21,497 nt of DNA from positions 1 to 21,497 of the IMG/VR virus record IMGVR_UViG_3300032323_001614, one strand, 5' to 3'. The stretch's first letter is position 1. Each line of letters begins with the position of its first letter. The stretch is from a virus. The notes under the pieces were generated by a model. It did not search any database and was not told the DNA's origin. It saw nothing but the letters and a program-made list of their open reading frames with translations. This document shows positions 7,367 to 14,566 of the stretch, piece by piece. The translations under genes and the position numbers were made by a program.

Positions 7367-7836
7367 TGGTTGATAAAGCAAAACAAGCTGAGTATAAAAA
7401 GAATTGGCGTGTTAAGAACAAAGAAAAGATTCTTGACTATCAGCGTGACTACAGAAAAAAGAATCCTGAGAAAGTGAAGGAATATTCAAAGGAACGAAGG
7501 AAGAAAGCTGAAACCGATCCAGTTCGTTTTATTGATTTAATGTATAGAGCAATGGTAGATCGTTCTAGAAAGCGTAACCAAGAGATGAATGTTGACAGAG
7601 AATATCTGTCTAAACTTCTCAAGAAAACGAATGGTGTTTGTTCCTTGTCTGGTTTACCATTGTCGTATAAGACTCACGATCCACTTCGTGTTTCTCCCGA
7701 CAGGAAAAACAGTAAGAAGGGTTATGTAAAAGGTAATGTTCAATTTGTTGCAGCATGTGTAAACATTGCTAAGAATGACTTAACAACAAAAGAATTTATT
7801 AAAATGTGTAAGGCTGTGGCGGAGACCAATGTATGA
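7366..7836 (+). CDS. HNH-like endonuclease domain protein
   Basis: The 156-aa product has a strongly basic, helical N-terminal half (about 1-70, KKNPEKVKEYSKERRKK) and a C-terminal nuclease-like module with CSLSGLPL (92-99), SPDRKNSKKGY (110-120) and GNVQFVAACVNIAKNDLT (123-140). This arrangement (C..SG.P, then DR..S..GY..GNVQ.V....N..K) matches small phage HNH/homing-type endonucleases. The second Cys pair that often binds zinc is absent, and the catalytic His is not obvious, so activity is uncertain. It sits between unrelated small genes by coupled TAATG and ATGA overlaps, so it is built into the operon rather than inserted in a gene. Confidence 0.7.
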   Translation: MVDKAKQAEYKKNWRVKNKEKILDYQRDYRKKNPEKVKEYSKERRKKAETDPVRFIDLMYRAMVDRSRKRNQEMNVDREYLSKLLKKTNGVCSLSGLPLSYKTHDPLRVSPDRKNSKKGYVKGNVQFVAACVNIAKNDLTTKEFIKMCKAVAETNV

Positions 7837-8081
7837 AAATTGCTGGAATAGACTGCCCGATTGTTCAAGAGGACTATGGTTCTAAACTTGAGTTTGAGTG
7901 TGCTTGTGCCATTGAAGATTGGCATAATCGTATGATGAAACTGGGTGTCAATGTTCCGCATGATTTACAAGTTACAATATTTGAAATAATGTGTACTGCT
8001 TCTCACAAAACAGTAATGGGGTTATATGATGAAGATAAAGATAAAAGTAGAGACGATCCGTCCGAGGAACCATGTGGCTAA
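7833..8081 (+). CDS. Small conserved-looking phage protein, unknown
   Basis: The 82-aa acidic product starts in an ATGA overlap with the HNH-like gene. Its central part, FECACAIEDWHNRMMKLG, looks like an amphipathic helix with Cys, His and Trp; the C-terminus is charged (DEDKDKSRDDPSEE). No catalytic motif is recognisable. Position between the nuclease-like protein and DNA ligase suggests a minor role in DNA metabolism, but this is context only. Confidence 0.7.
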   Translation: MKIAGIDCPIVQEDYGSKLEFECACAIEDWHNRMMKLGVNVPHDLQVTIFEIMCTASHKTVMGLYDEDKDKSRDDPSEEPCG

Positions 8082-8172
8082 AGATCTTCGTACACCAAAG
8101 TATAAGATGAGAGTAGTCATAAGCAAAAAAGTGTATAAAAGAATTAAAGGAATAGAATATGAATTTGAATGA
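8074..8172 (+). CDS. Tiny basic protein overlapping the ligase start
   Basis: GTG at 8074 opens a 32-codon frame (MAKDLRTPKYKMRVVISKKV and onward) rich in Lys and Arg. A GAGGA ribosome site lies 5 bases upstream. It overlaps the preceding stop by 8 bases and the ligase start by 14, the same style of coupling as elsewhere. Without it, about 77 bases before the ligase would be empty. It is short enough to be chance; the ribosome site and biased composition argue for a gene. Confidence 0.45.
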   Translation: MAKDLRTPKYKMRVVISKKVYKRIKGIEYEFE

Positions 8173-9460
8173 ATTTTTTAATGACTTAGCTGCGAATAAT
8201 TCTCGCAACTATAAACTTGATAAACTCAAAGAAAATGTGAACGATGAGGTTCTTCGTTTAGTTATTAGTTTGGCGTTAGATCCATTTACTAATTTCTATC
8301 AACGAAAGATTCCTGAGTATACACGACAAAGACAAACTATTCCCATGAGGGATGTGTTTCCGTTTTTATATCAAATGTGTAATCGTTTGGTAACTGGTAA
8401 TGCTGCGATCGCTCACCTGTCGACTCTACTTGGTTCAGTCACCGAGGACAATGCAGAAGTTATCAAGCGTATCGTAACAAAAGATTTAAAGTGTGGGGTT
8501 TCAATTTCAACAGCCAATGCAGTTTGGCCAGGACTGATACGAGAATATCCTGTAATGCTTTGCTCGCCATTCGAGCAGAAGTTAGTTGATAAAATTAAAT
8601 TCCCTGCATATGCTCAGATGAAAATGGATGGAATGAGATTTAATGCCATTGTGAAAGATGGAGCAGTTGAGTATCGTAGTCGCAATGGTAAAGAGATTAA
8701 TCTACTTGGTAATTTAGATGAACAATTTCTAGCCATGGCTGATGGCGGTGATTATGTGTTTGATGGTGAGTTAATGGTAATGGATGATGATAGTTCGCAG
8801 TTTATGGATCGTCAAACAGGTAATGGTATTTTAAACAAAGCCAACAAGGGAACAATCTCAGATAAAGAAGCTGCAAAGGTTCATGCTTCTGTGTGGGATA
8901 TGATTCCGTATGTATTATTTTGTGATTCATACAGCGATACAGCATACGCAACAAGATTCTCAAAATTGGAGAACATGGTATCTAAACAGAATTCTAAAGA
9001 TAAAAGGGTTTGGTTGGTTACAAGTACAATTGTTCAAACAATTGAAGAAGCAACTGCAATATTTGAAGATTATTTGTCAAGTGGTTATGAGGGTATTATT
9101 CTTAAAGATGGTAGTGGTGTTTGGGAAGATAGACGAGCAAAGCACCAAATTAAGTTCAAAGGCGAACTCGAATGCGATCTTAAGATCGTTGGTACTGAGC
9201 CACACAAAAAGAAACCTGAGTGGCTAGGTGCTATCATTTGCGAATCTGCCGATGGTATTATTAAAGTTAATGTGGGGAGTGGGTTCAATGACACGCATCG
9301 TAAGTCGTATAAAGAGAAGGATATTTTGGGCAAGATTGTCGCTATCAAGTACAATGCTAGGATTAAAAACAAATCTGGTGAGGAGAGTTTGTTTCTCCCA
9401 GTATTTGTCGAAATCCGTGAAGACAAAGATAGTGCAGATAGTTCTAAGGAAGTAAAATGA
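8159..9460 (+). CDS. ATP-dependent DNA ligase
   Basis: The 433-aa nucleotidyltransferase seals nicks using ATP, as T4 gp30 does in replication and repair. The N-terminal 140 residues form a helical DNA-binding-like domain. Motif I is KMDGMR with the adenylated Lys at K155; then RSRNGK (173-178), FDGEL (201-205, motif III), EGIILK (311-316, motif IV) and IKFKGE (331-336, motif V), and an OB-fold domain to the end. Length is close to T4 ligase (487 aa), slightly trimmed. The start has AAAGGA 8 bases upstream. It lies within the P1 operon and overlaps the next gene by ATGA. Confidence 0.95.
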   Translation: MNLNEFFNDLAANNSRNYKLDKLKENVNDEVLRLVISLALDPFTNFYQRKIPEYTRQRQTIPMRDVFPFLYQMCNRLVTGNAAIAHLSTLLGSVTEDNAEVIKRIVTKDLKCGVSISTANAVWPGLIREYPVMLCSPFEQKLVDKIKFPAYAQMKMDGMRFNAIVKDGAVEYRSRNGKEINLLGNLDEQFLAMADGGDYVFDGELMVMDDDSSQFMDRQTGNGILNKANKGTISDKEAAKVHASVWDMIPYVLFCDSYSDTAYATRFSKLENMVSKQNSKDKRVWLVTSTIVQTIEEATAIFEDYLSSGYEGIILKDGSGVWEDRRAKHQIKFKGELECDLKIVGTEPHKKKPEWLGAIICESADGIIKVNVGSGFNDTHRKSYKEKDILGKIVAIKYNARIKNKSGEESLFLPVFVEIREDKDSADSSKEVK

Positions 9461-9681
9461 ACGATTATAATACAAGAATTGATAAGTTAGCAAATGTCTG
9501 GGCAAATGAACGAAATGAGAAAGATGGTAAGGTTTATTATGTATTCTCAGAGGAAGCATTAAACATGTTTGCTTATAAGATTGTTCATGCTTCTTGCTGG
9601 GCATTCGGTGAGACTCGTACCGAACCAAGTCTTGAGAAGTTTGTTTGTAATAAGCTGGGGATTAAGAATGAAAGCAGCTGA
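9457..9681 (+). CDS. Small phage protein, unknown
   Basis: The 74-aa product starts in an ATGA overlap with the ligase gene. It contains FAYKIVHASCWAFGETRTEP in the middle and a KFVCNKLGI tail; no known motif. Similar-sized proteins that start with a polar helix and carry an aromatic core are common orphans next to replication genes in T4-like phages, but I cannot name a family. Confidence 0.7.
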   Translation: MNDYNTRIDKLANVWANERNEKDGKVYYVFSEEALNMFAYKIVHASCWAFGETRTEPSLEKFVCNKLGIKNESS

Positions 9682-9736
9682 TGCAATTGTAATATTTTTA
9701 TTGCTTGTATTATTAGTTATTCACTTGGTGTTTTGA
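9668..9736 (+). CDS. 22-aa single-span membrane peptide
   Basis: ATG at 9668 opens a 22-codon frame, MKAADAIVIFLLLVLLVIHL plus two residues, almost all one membrane helix. GGGGATT lies just upstream, it overlaps the previous stop and ends two bases before the next ATG, so it fills the gap exactly. Such single-span peptides can inhibit membrane enzymes, but function here is unknown. Real by context, not by homology. Confidence 0.45.
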   Translation: MKAADAIVIFLLLVLLVIHLVF

Positions 9737-9737
9737 T

Positions 9738-9968
9738 ATGAACATAAAATCTGCAGCTGGAGTAGAGGGACAGTTAATTTATTGTGCTGATGGGCATTAT
9801 AGATTTAGAGTGTACACAGATACATTTGAATTTACTGATTATGATTTATTGCATTACGACTTATCTATTAAAATATTAGATTGGGATGCAACATTTTACT
9901 CAGACGAACATGGTGATAGATTAGACCACAGTCCTGCAACTTTAGGATTGCAAAATAAACTTGACTAA
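9738..9968 (+). CDS. Small acidic beta-rich protein, unknown
   Basis: The 76-aa product is rich in Asp, Tyr and Phe (YRFRVYTDTFEFTDYDLLHY) and is predicted to be mostly strands. It has no recognisable motif. It is the last gene of the P1 operon; the -35 box of P2 begins within its final three codons, so no terminator separates the two transcripts and read-through from P1 into the next operon is expected. Confidence 0.65.
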   Translation: MNIKSAAGVEGQLIYCADGHYRFRVYTDTFEFTDYDLLHYDLSIKILDWDATFYSDEHGDRLDHSPATLGLQNKLD

Positions 9969-9989
9969 AATTGAGTTATAGTGTATAAT
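9961..9989 (+). promoter_or_regulatory. Sigma-70-type promoter P2
   Basis: TTGACT (9961-9966), 17-bp spacer, TATAAT (9984-9989), 31 bases upstream of the Api92-like start. The -35 box lies in the end of the preceding coding sequence. Spacer positions 4-7 read ATTG. Confidence 0.88.
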
Positions 9990-10019
9990 AGTTTTATAGA
10001 TTAATGAAAAGGAAATGCT

Positions 10020-10721
10020 ATGCCAAACTGGTGTGATAATAGTATGCGAGTTACCCACTCTGATAAGAGTAAGGTTGATGCTCTTGAGGCAGTTCTTCAA
10101 AGTGATGACAAGGGTGTTTTCCAACACTTCCGTCCGATGCCTGATTCTGAAAAAGATAACTGGTATGATTGGAATATCAATAATTGGGGAACCAAGTGGG
10201 AATCATCTATAATCGATTGGGAACGCTGTGATGACAACACTATTTGGATTTCTTTTGAATCAGCTTGGTCACCACCTACTGCACTTTATGAGTACATTTA
10301 TCATGAACTTGATTGGGAAGTCGAAGGATTATACCATGAGGGTGGTATGGCTTTCTGTGGTATTTGGAAAGATGGTGATGATGACTTCTATGAATACGAT
10401 TTCCAAGATTTAGAAACTCTAGAAGCATTGCCTGGAGATCTACAGGATTTTACTGGGTTAATTGACTACTATCATGATCAAGAACAAGAGCGTGTTGCAG
10501 AAGAGGAATTCCAAAAAGAAGAAGAAACTAAAACAGAATGGTTTGAACCTACAGTAAAACCAGTGCATGTTGGAGAATATGAAGCGAAAGATCCAGAACA
10601 TCCTAATTGGCCATTCGCTGAGTATGCAACATGGAATGGTAAACAGTGGGTCAATGGTGATGGGAAGAAAATTAAAATTGCAAAATGGAGAGGTCTAAGA
10701 GAGGATCCGAATGGTTCTTGA
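10020..10721 (+). CDS. Api92/YubB ferredoxin-like domain protein
   Basis: The 233-aa product starts MPNWCDNSMRV and continues with NWYDWNINNWGTKWESS (47-63), FESAWSPPTALYEYI (79-93) and EGGMAFCGIWKDGDD (109-123). These are hallmarks of the DUF1281 / Api92-like (YubB ferredoxin-like) family found on phages and plasmids; the molecular role is unknown. The N-terminal 160 residues are that domain. The acidic EEEFQKEEETKTEWFEP linker and a C-terminal 50-residue segment, possibly a small beta domain (YATWNGKQWVNGDGKKI), are extra. It is the first gene of the P2 operon with AAAGGAAAT before its ATG, so probably made early and abundantly. Confidence 0.8.
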   Translation: MPNWCDNSMRVTHSDKSKVDALEAVLQSDDKGVFQHFRPMPDSEKDNWYDWNINNWGTKWESSIIDWERCDDNTIWISFESAWSPPTALYEYIYHELDWEVEGLYHEGGMAFCGIWKDGDDDFYEYDFQDLETLEALPGDLQDFTGLIDYYHDQEQERVAEEEFQKEEETKTEWFEPTVKPVHVGEYEAKDPEHPNWPFAEYATWNGKQWVNGDGKKIKIAKWRGLREDPNGS

Positions 10722-10941
10722 TGCGGTTATAAAACAAAAAGTATTTTTTAATGTAAAAAACAAAAAACACATTAAACATTACAGTGAGTTTCTTCAAACT
10801 GGAGCATGGGGAATTGATGGTTGCCCTTACATCTTGGAGTTTCCATATTTGTCAGTGCCGTACATGATTAAAGATAAATTGGTAAATAAATTTTTAAAGA
10901 TTAAAGGAATACAAACATATGCAGATCGTTATCAACGCTGA
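10711..10941 (+). CDS. Small phage protein, unknown
   Basis: The 76-aa basic, aromatic product has HYSEFLQTGAWGIDGCPYIL in the middle, which looks conserved-like, and ends KIKGIQTYADRYQR. The start lies inside the previous gene (11-base overlap) with GAGAGGAT upstream. Its segment LVNKFLK is encoded by a 22-base string that recurs identically, in the same reading frame, upstream of the MazG-like gene (10877-10898 and 16449-16470). It ends 23 bases inside the next gene. Confidence 0.65.
   Translation: MVLDAVIKQKVFFNVKNKKHIKHYSEFLQTGAWGIDGCPYILEFPYLSVPYMIKDKLVNKFLKIKGIQTYADRYQR
10877..10898 (+). repeat. 22-base string repeated at 16449-16470
   Basis: AATTGGTAAATAAATTTTTA plus AA occurs identically here and at 16449-16470, near a gene junction each time and readable as LVNKFLK in the local forward frame. 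It may be a remnant of a shared gene end or chance in AT-rich sequence. Confidence 0.6.
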
Positions 10942-11275
10942 TTTTGGTGGATTTGGGTTAAGTGATGAAGCCATAGAATACTATGGACAGATTAAAAAAC
11001 TCAACTTAGTTAAAGTAGTTAAAGATAAGACCAATCCTATTTTTGGTAGCGATTTCTACAAAAATGGTGTAGTAAGCGACGAAAACTATTTTTGGGATCA
11101 TGATATTGAACGAAGTGATCCAATCTTGATAGAAACTATTGCAGCTCTTGGTGATAAAGCCAATCATTGGTGTTCTAATCTTAAGATTGTAACAATTCCT
11201 GACGATGTTGACTGGGAAATCCATGAGTACGATGGTCGTGAACATATTGCAGAAAAACATAGGACATGGTCATGA
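10919..11275 (+). CDS. Phage protein of the ADFGGFGLS/EEHRTW type, unknown
   Basis: The 118-aa product begins MQIVINADFGGFGLSDEAIE and ends IPDDVDWEIHEYDGREHIAE followed by KHRTWS. This start/end pattern is familiar to me from many phage orphans, but I know no function. The middle carries NPIFGSDFYKNGVVSDENYF and HDIERSDPILIETIAALGDK, compatible with a small alpha/beta fold. AAAGGA lies 9 bases before the ATG. It overlaps the next gene by ATGA. Confidence 0.75.
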   Translation: MQIVINADFGGFGLSDEAIEYYGQIKKLNLVKVVKDKTNPIFGSDFYKNGVVSDENYFWDHDIERSDPILIETIAALGDKANHWCSNLKIVTIPDDVDWEIHEYDGREHIAEKHRTWS

Positions 11276-11802
11276 AACGAGAATTAGATGAAGCACTGTG
11301 CGCGAAGTATCCGCTGATCTTTAAAGATCGCCATGCGAATATGCAAACCACAGCCATGTGCTGGGGATTTGAATGTGGTAGTGGTTGGTATACCATCATT
11401 GATACACTTTGCGGTTTATTGACTTGCGACTATCGTAATGCTAAGAGTCGTTATGAAAGTATCAAAGATAAAGTTGATAAGCCACTATGGGAAGGTAGCA
11501 CTAAAATTGTTACTCAAGAACAGATTGACGAAGCAAAAACAAAACTTGATGAAGAAACTGCAAAGGTTCCAGTTGCTGTTCAAGTAAAAGAGAAGTTCGG
11601 TGGTCTGCGATTTTATGTGCAAGCTGCAACTGATAAACATCACAGTTATATTACTTTCGCTGAGTCGATGAGTTATCGTACTTGTGAAGAGTGTGGTGCT
11701 CCAGGAAAAACTTATACTGATGGGTGGCATATGACTCTCTGCGATATCCACGCTGCAATGAATGGCAAGGAAGAAGAATATGAGTATGAGGAGAATGAAT
11801 AA
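11272..11802 (+). CDS. T4-like phage protein with C-terminal zinc-ribbon-like motif
   Basis: The 176-aa product has KYPLIFKDRHANMQTTAMCW (residues 12-31) followed by GFECGSGWYTIIDTLCGLL, a conserved-looking phage N-terminal block, then a charged helical middle. It ends with KEKFGGLRFYVQ and TCEECGAPGKTYTDGWHMTL followed by CDIH, where CxxC...CxxH could bind zinc. The ATG at 11272 overlaps the preceding stop as ATGA with AGGA 7 bases upstream, and is preferred to an ATG two codons earlier. Function unknown; a metal-stabilised nucleic-acid or protein-binding role is inferred from the Cys/His set only. The stop overlaps the next start. Confidence 0.78.
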   Translation: MKRELDEALCAKYPLIFKDRHANMQTTAMCWGFECGSGWYTIIDTLCGLLTCDYRNAKSRYESIKDKVDKPLWEGSTKIVTQEQIDEAKTKLDEETAKVPVAVQVKEKFGGLRFYVQAATDKHHSYITFAESMSYRTCEECGAPGKTYTDGWHMTLCDIHAAMNGKEEEYEYEENE

Positions 11803-12176
11803 TGTTTTACAGTAGAGAAAATGTTGATGAGCAGTTCGCTCCACTTCTAAGTAAATTGGGAGAGCAACAATTGTTTCTTTTCGAACCAATGCCAAGTTAT
11901 AAAAATGGTGAAAGATGGACTGACGAATTTCGTATTCGTGATGGTCACACTAAACTTGATGATGGTTCTTGGGTAACTATTCATAAAGTGACAACATATG
12001 TTGAGGCACTACAGAAAAGCACCATTGAGTTATATGACCAACACCAAAAGATAATTCGTGAGATTGAATTGTTGAAGCGACAAAGATATGAAATGGAATA
12101 TGGATTACGAGTAGCACAAAAATCTTTAAACAATTCTCTACAACTCTCACAGGATTTTATTAACAATGAACAATAG
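11802..12176 (+). CDS. Coiled-coil-containing phage protein, unknown
   Basis: The 124-aa product begins in a TAATG overlap. Residues 1-66 look globular (FRIRDGHTKLDDGSWVTIHK); residues 67-120 form a long helix with heptad-like spacing (ALQKSTIELYDQHQKIIREI, ELLKRQRYEMEYGL), so it probably oligomerises. No catalytic motif or known family. It overlaps the next gene by 11 bases. Confidence 0.7.
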   Translation: MFYSRENVDEQFAPLLSKLGEQQLFLFEPMPSYKNGERWTDEFRIRDGHTKLDDGSWVTIHKVTTYVEALQKSTIELYDQHQKIIREIELLKRQRYEMEYGLRVAQKSLNNSLQLSQDFINNEQ

Positions 12177-12390
12177 AAAGGTACCAGCTTTGTTACAATC
12201 AAAAATGAGTATGGCAGATCAAATGTCCATGACACTAAAACGAGAATTCGTTGAGGGTTATGTTCTAAAATCTAAATGGATGCAGTTTGGTGAAACATCC
12301 CCAATTCTAGTTTCCGCACAAGAAGTGGAAAATGGTGATGGTGGATTTATTAAAGTAAAGGTAATTCCTTATGATGACACTACAGCGTAA
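12166..12390 (+). CDS. Small phage protein, unknown
   Basis: The 74-aa product has a Met-rich N-terminal helix (QSKMSMADQMSMTLKREFVE) and a beta-rich second half (SPILVSAQEVENGDGGFIKV). The second half may be a small barrel. It overlaps the genes on both sides, by 11 and 20 bases. No family recognised. Confidence 0.65.
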   Translation: MNNRKVPALLQSKMSMADQMSMTLKREFVEGYVLKSKWMQFGETSPILVSAQEVENGDGGFIKVKVIPYDDTTA

Positions 12391-12622
12391 TGTAGTTGAG
12401 TATGCTGAGATTGACTTCAGCGATGGCTATCAAGTTCGTCTTGAACATGAGCATGAGAAGAAATATGACACTCATACTATAACATTCAAGCGAAGAAATA
12501 TTGATCCCGAATACAAAGACAAACAGATATATTCAGACATTCAGTTTAATTTAGACACAAAGCATTTCAAACAATTTTGTAAATTTTTTAATACAATCGG
12601 AGAACAATATGATAACGAGTGA
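12371..12622 (+). CDS. Small beta-rich phage protein, unknown
   Basis: The 83-aa product is mostly strands (YAEIDFSDGYQVRLEHEHEK, HTITFKRRNIDPEYKD) and ends in a helix, KHFKQFCKFFNTIGEQYDNE. Two adjacent ATGs (12371, 12374) are possible; AAAGG 9 bases before the first favours it. It overlaps the next gene by 14 bases. No function can be assigned. Confidence 0.65.
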   Translation: MMTLQRNVVEYAEIDFSDGYQVRLEHEHEKKYDTHTITFKRRNIDPEYKDKQIYSDIQFNLDTKHFKQFCKFFNTIGEQYDNE

Positions 12623-12941
12623 TAGTAACATTGATTTTATTTCTTTGGCAAGAGCATCTGGTATCGATCCAGATACTATTGTCAATACACCTGAGTTTGC
12701 AGAATGGATGCGTGAATATTTGTCAGAGTCCAAAGTTGCTGTAACTTTTACGAAAAAAGATGGAAGCGAACGAAGAATGGTTTGCACTAAAAAGAGTGAT
12801 TTAATCCCAACCGACAAACTTCCAAAGGGAACTGGTACACAACCAACTGGCGATGCAGTTGCTGCATTTGATTTAGAAAAGCAAGAGTGGAGATCTTTTA
12901 ATACAAGTTCTATTAAACATATTGAATGGAATGTAGCATGA
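12609..12941 (+). CDS. DUF2693-like SH3-fold protein
   Basis: The 110-aa product's second half reads VAVTFTKKDGSERRMVCTKK, SDLIPTDKLPKGT, then AAFDLEKQEWRSFNTSSIKH. This follows the DUF2693 pattern (strand, KxxGxxRxMxCTxxxxxIP, then FDxxxxxWRSFxxxxI), a small SH3-like domain found in phages. The N-terminal 40 residues are a separate helical part (ISLARASGIDPDTIVNTPEF). Function is unknown in the family. GGAGA lies 4 bases before the ATG. It overlaps the DsbA-like gene as ATGA, and in T4-like genomes these two kinds of gene are often near each other. Confidence 0.75.
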   Translation: MITSDSNIDFISLARASGIDPDTIVNTPEFAEWMREYLSESKVAVTFTKKDGSERRMVCTKKSDLIPTDKLPKGTGTQPTGDAVAAFDLEKQEWRSFNTSSIKHIEWNVA

Positions 12942-13201
12942 GTCAAATTTCAAGTCCAGCCGATCGCGACAAAATTAAAAAAATGTTGGCGGAAATTAGT
13001 GGATCGATGACACGCATGGAAGCAGAGCGTGACTTGGTTCGTGAAACTATCAAGGATATGTCTAAGCAATTCAATTTACCTGTAAAAACATTGAATCGTA
13101 TGGCAAAGGTATATCATAAACAAAACTATAACCAAGAAGTAGCAGAACATGAAGAGTTCGAAGAGTTATATGAAACAATCGTACAAGAAAAGAATGATTA
13201 A
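12938..13201 (+). CDS. dsbA: DsbA-like dsDNA-binding protein of T4 type
   Basis: The 87-aa product resembles T4 DsbA, a small double-strand DNA-binding protein that affects late transcription (not the disulfide oxidase of the same name). Shared features: size, two long helices, and the C-terminal block FNLPVKTLNRMAKVYHKQN, then HEEFEELYETIVQ, which parallels the T4 segment with MFNRLLALYHK and EEVVELYDTVF. I chose the ATG at 12938, which overlaps the preceding stop as ATGA, over an ATG four codons earlier. Its presence supports a T4-like phage. The match is from memory of the T4 sequence, so moderately firm. Confidence 0.78.
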   Translation: MSQISSPADRDKIKKMLAEISGSMTRMEAERDLVRETIKDMSKQFNLPVKTLNRMAKVYHKQNYNQEVAEHEEFEELYETIVQEKND

Positions 13202-13203
13202 AA

Positions 13204-13392
13204 ATGGGTAAAATATTATTGGTTGTCTTAGTGATTGTTGCATTTTTGGTGTTAATACCAATTGCTACAATCTGGTCTCTTAACACATTATTCCCTGTTT
13301 TGGCAATTCCACTAACATTTGATACTTGGATTGCTGCAGTTGTTTTGGGTGGTGTAGTCGGTGGAACCACTACTGCAACCTTCAGAAAATAA
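13204..13392 (+). CDS. Two-TM small membrane protein
   Basis: The 62-aa product is almost entirely hydrophobic: segment 1 near residues 4-28 (ILLVVLVIVAFLVLIPIATI) and segment 2 near 41-58 (WIAAVVLGGVVGGTTTATF), with a short basic end. No ribosome site is visible; it starts 2 bases after the DsbA-like stop, so translation may depend on coupling. It is the last gene of the P2 operon. Possibly a holin-like or superinfection-exclusion peptide, but no evidence beyond topology. Confidence 0.6.
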   Translation: MGKILLVVLVIVAFLVLIPIATIWSLNTLFPVLAIPLTFDTWIAAVVLGGVVGGTTTATFRK

Positions 13393-13395
13393 TGC

Positions 13396-13424
13396 TTGAC
13401 ATTTATTCGTAAATAGGGTATAAT
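13396..13424 (+). promoter_or_regulatory. Sigma-70-type promoter P3
   Basis: TTGACA (13396-13401), 17-bp spacer with ATTC at positions 4-7, TATAAT (13419-13424). Both boxes are perfect. It starts 4 bases after the preceding stop; the leader to the ATG at 13450 is about 20 nt with TGAGGAGA as ribosome site. Confidence 0.95.
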
Positions 13425-13449
13425 TAATACTTAATGAGGAGATTACCCT

Positions 13450-14565
13450 ATGGCTACATCAGCTAAAAATAAGTTGCAAGCAGCAAAACATGAACGCATG
13501 GTAAAAGGTGATGAACCAACACTTCGTTCAGAAAATTATCAAGTCGATCTTTTACATGCATTGAATTATTTTAATGCACATCATGACGACAAAGATAAGA
13601 AGAAGTGGTTCATTCACTTTGTTGGTAAAACTGACAAGAAACTCGCAGTTCAATTAAACAAACTTGATGAGAAACTTTTCCGTCAAGCAGGTGTCCTTGC
13701 CAGATTACAAGACACTGGTTCAGAATTGCTAGAGAAAGAAGCTCTATACTTTGCAAATAAATTTGCCGAGTTGAAGGGAACTCTACCCAAACCTGAACCA
13801 ACAAAGACAGAAGTTGATGCATCTGCTGCCAAAGAAGCAGCAAATGTTGTCTCAATTCAAGAACGCATGCTCGATAAAGCAAGAGAAATGGCTGGTGAAT
13901 TTGAGGGAATGATTGATGATTTCATTATTAATGATAAGTCTTTTGATGCAGCAACTGTCTTGAAACATTATCAAATCAGTGGACCAGTTGCCAAACTTAT
14001 AGTAAACATGTTTGACAAAACCATTGCAGAACTTGAAGAAGTTCTTGAGGGTAATGATGAGCAACTGAATGAAGGTTACTCTCATCTCAAGAAAACAAAG
14101 ATTAAGAAACTGTTGGCACTTTATCAATCTATTGGTGAAGCATGTGGTTTGCAGGTTCAGGTTGCCAAGGCAACTCGTGCTCCTCGTAAGCGTAAAGAGA
14201 AACCAGCAGGTGTGTTGGTTGCCAAAATGAAGTTTAAGAAAGAAGATACTGATTATGGTATCAAGTCTGTCTTGGCTTCTGGTATTGTCAACAGTCAAGA
14301 ACTATGGGTATTCAATACCAAGTACAAGAAACTACAGGTATATCGTGCCATGGATGACAAGGGTTTGTCCGTCAAGGGAACTACTATCATCGGCTACGAT
14401 CCATCTAATTCAGGTAGTCGCACTTTGCGTAAACCAGAGTTGGTTTCTAGTTACCAAGGGATGGGTAAGCGTCCATTGAATGCAGCATACAAAGCATTGA
14501 CAACTAAAGAAGCATCGGTCAATGGTCGAGTTAATGAGGAATGTATCCTCTTGAAAGTATTTTAA
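13450..14565 (+). CDS. 371-aa helical phage protein with basic linker, unknown
   Basis: The product has an N-terminal helical region (1-110; LHALNYFNAHHDDKDKKKWF, then DEKLFRQAGVLARLQD). A second helical, acidic region follows (130-225), then a basic, probably disordered linker ATRAPRKRKEKPAG (about 241-254) and a beta-rich C-terminal domain (260-371) with QELWVFNTKYKKLQVYRAMD and VKGTTIIGYDPSNSGSRTLR. The architecture fits a DNA-associated scaffold or accessory protein, but I recognise no enzyme motif. It is first in the P3 operon behind the best promoter and ribosome site of the window, so likely abundant, and it immediately precedes RNase H (one-base gap), which suggests a replication-linked role. 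Confidence 0.75.
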   Translation: MATSAKNKLQAAKHERMVKGDEPTLRSENYQVDLLHALNYFNAHHDDKDKKKWFIHFVGKTDKKLAVQLNKLDEKLFRQAGVLARLQDTGSELLEKEALYFANKFAELKGTLPKPEPTKTEVDASAAKEAANVVSIQERMLDKAREMAGEFEGMIDDFIINDKSFDAATVLKHYQISGPVAKLIVNMFDKTIAELEEVLEGNDEQLNEGYSHLKKTKIKKLLALYQSIGEACGLQVQVAKATRAPRKRKEKPAGVLVAKMKFKKEDTDYGIKSVLASGIVNSQELWVFNTKYKKLQVYRAMDDKGLSVKGTTIIGYDPSNSGSRTLRKPELVSSYQGMGKRPLNAAYKALTTKEASVNGRVNEECILLKVF

Positions 14566-14566
14566 A

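Noticed and set aside
8910-9227. Forward 105-codon frame inside DNA ligase
   Set aside because: Out-of-frame shadow across ligase motifs IV and V; no ribosome site.
13852-14298. Reverse-strand 148-codon frame inside the 371-aa gene
   Set aside because: It is antisense to a well-supported gene, without a ribosome site or a matching operon; composition is typical of a shadow frame.
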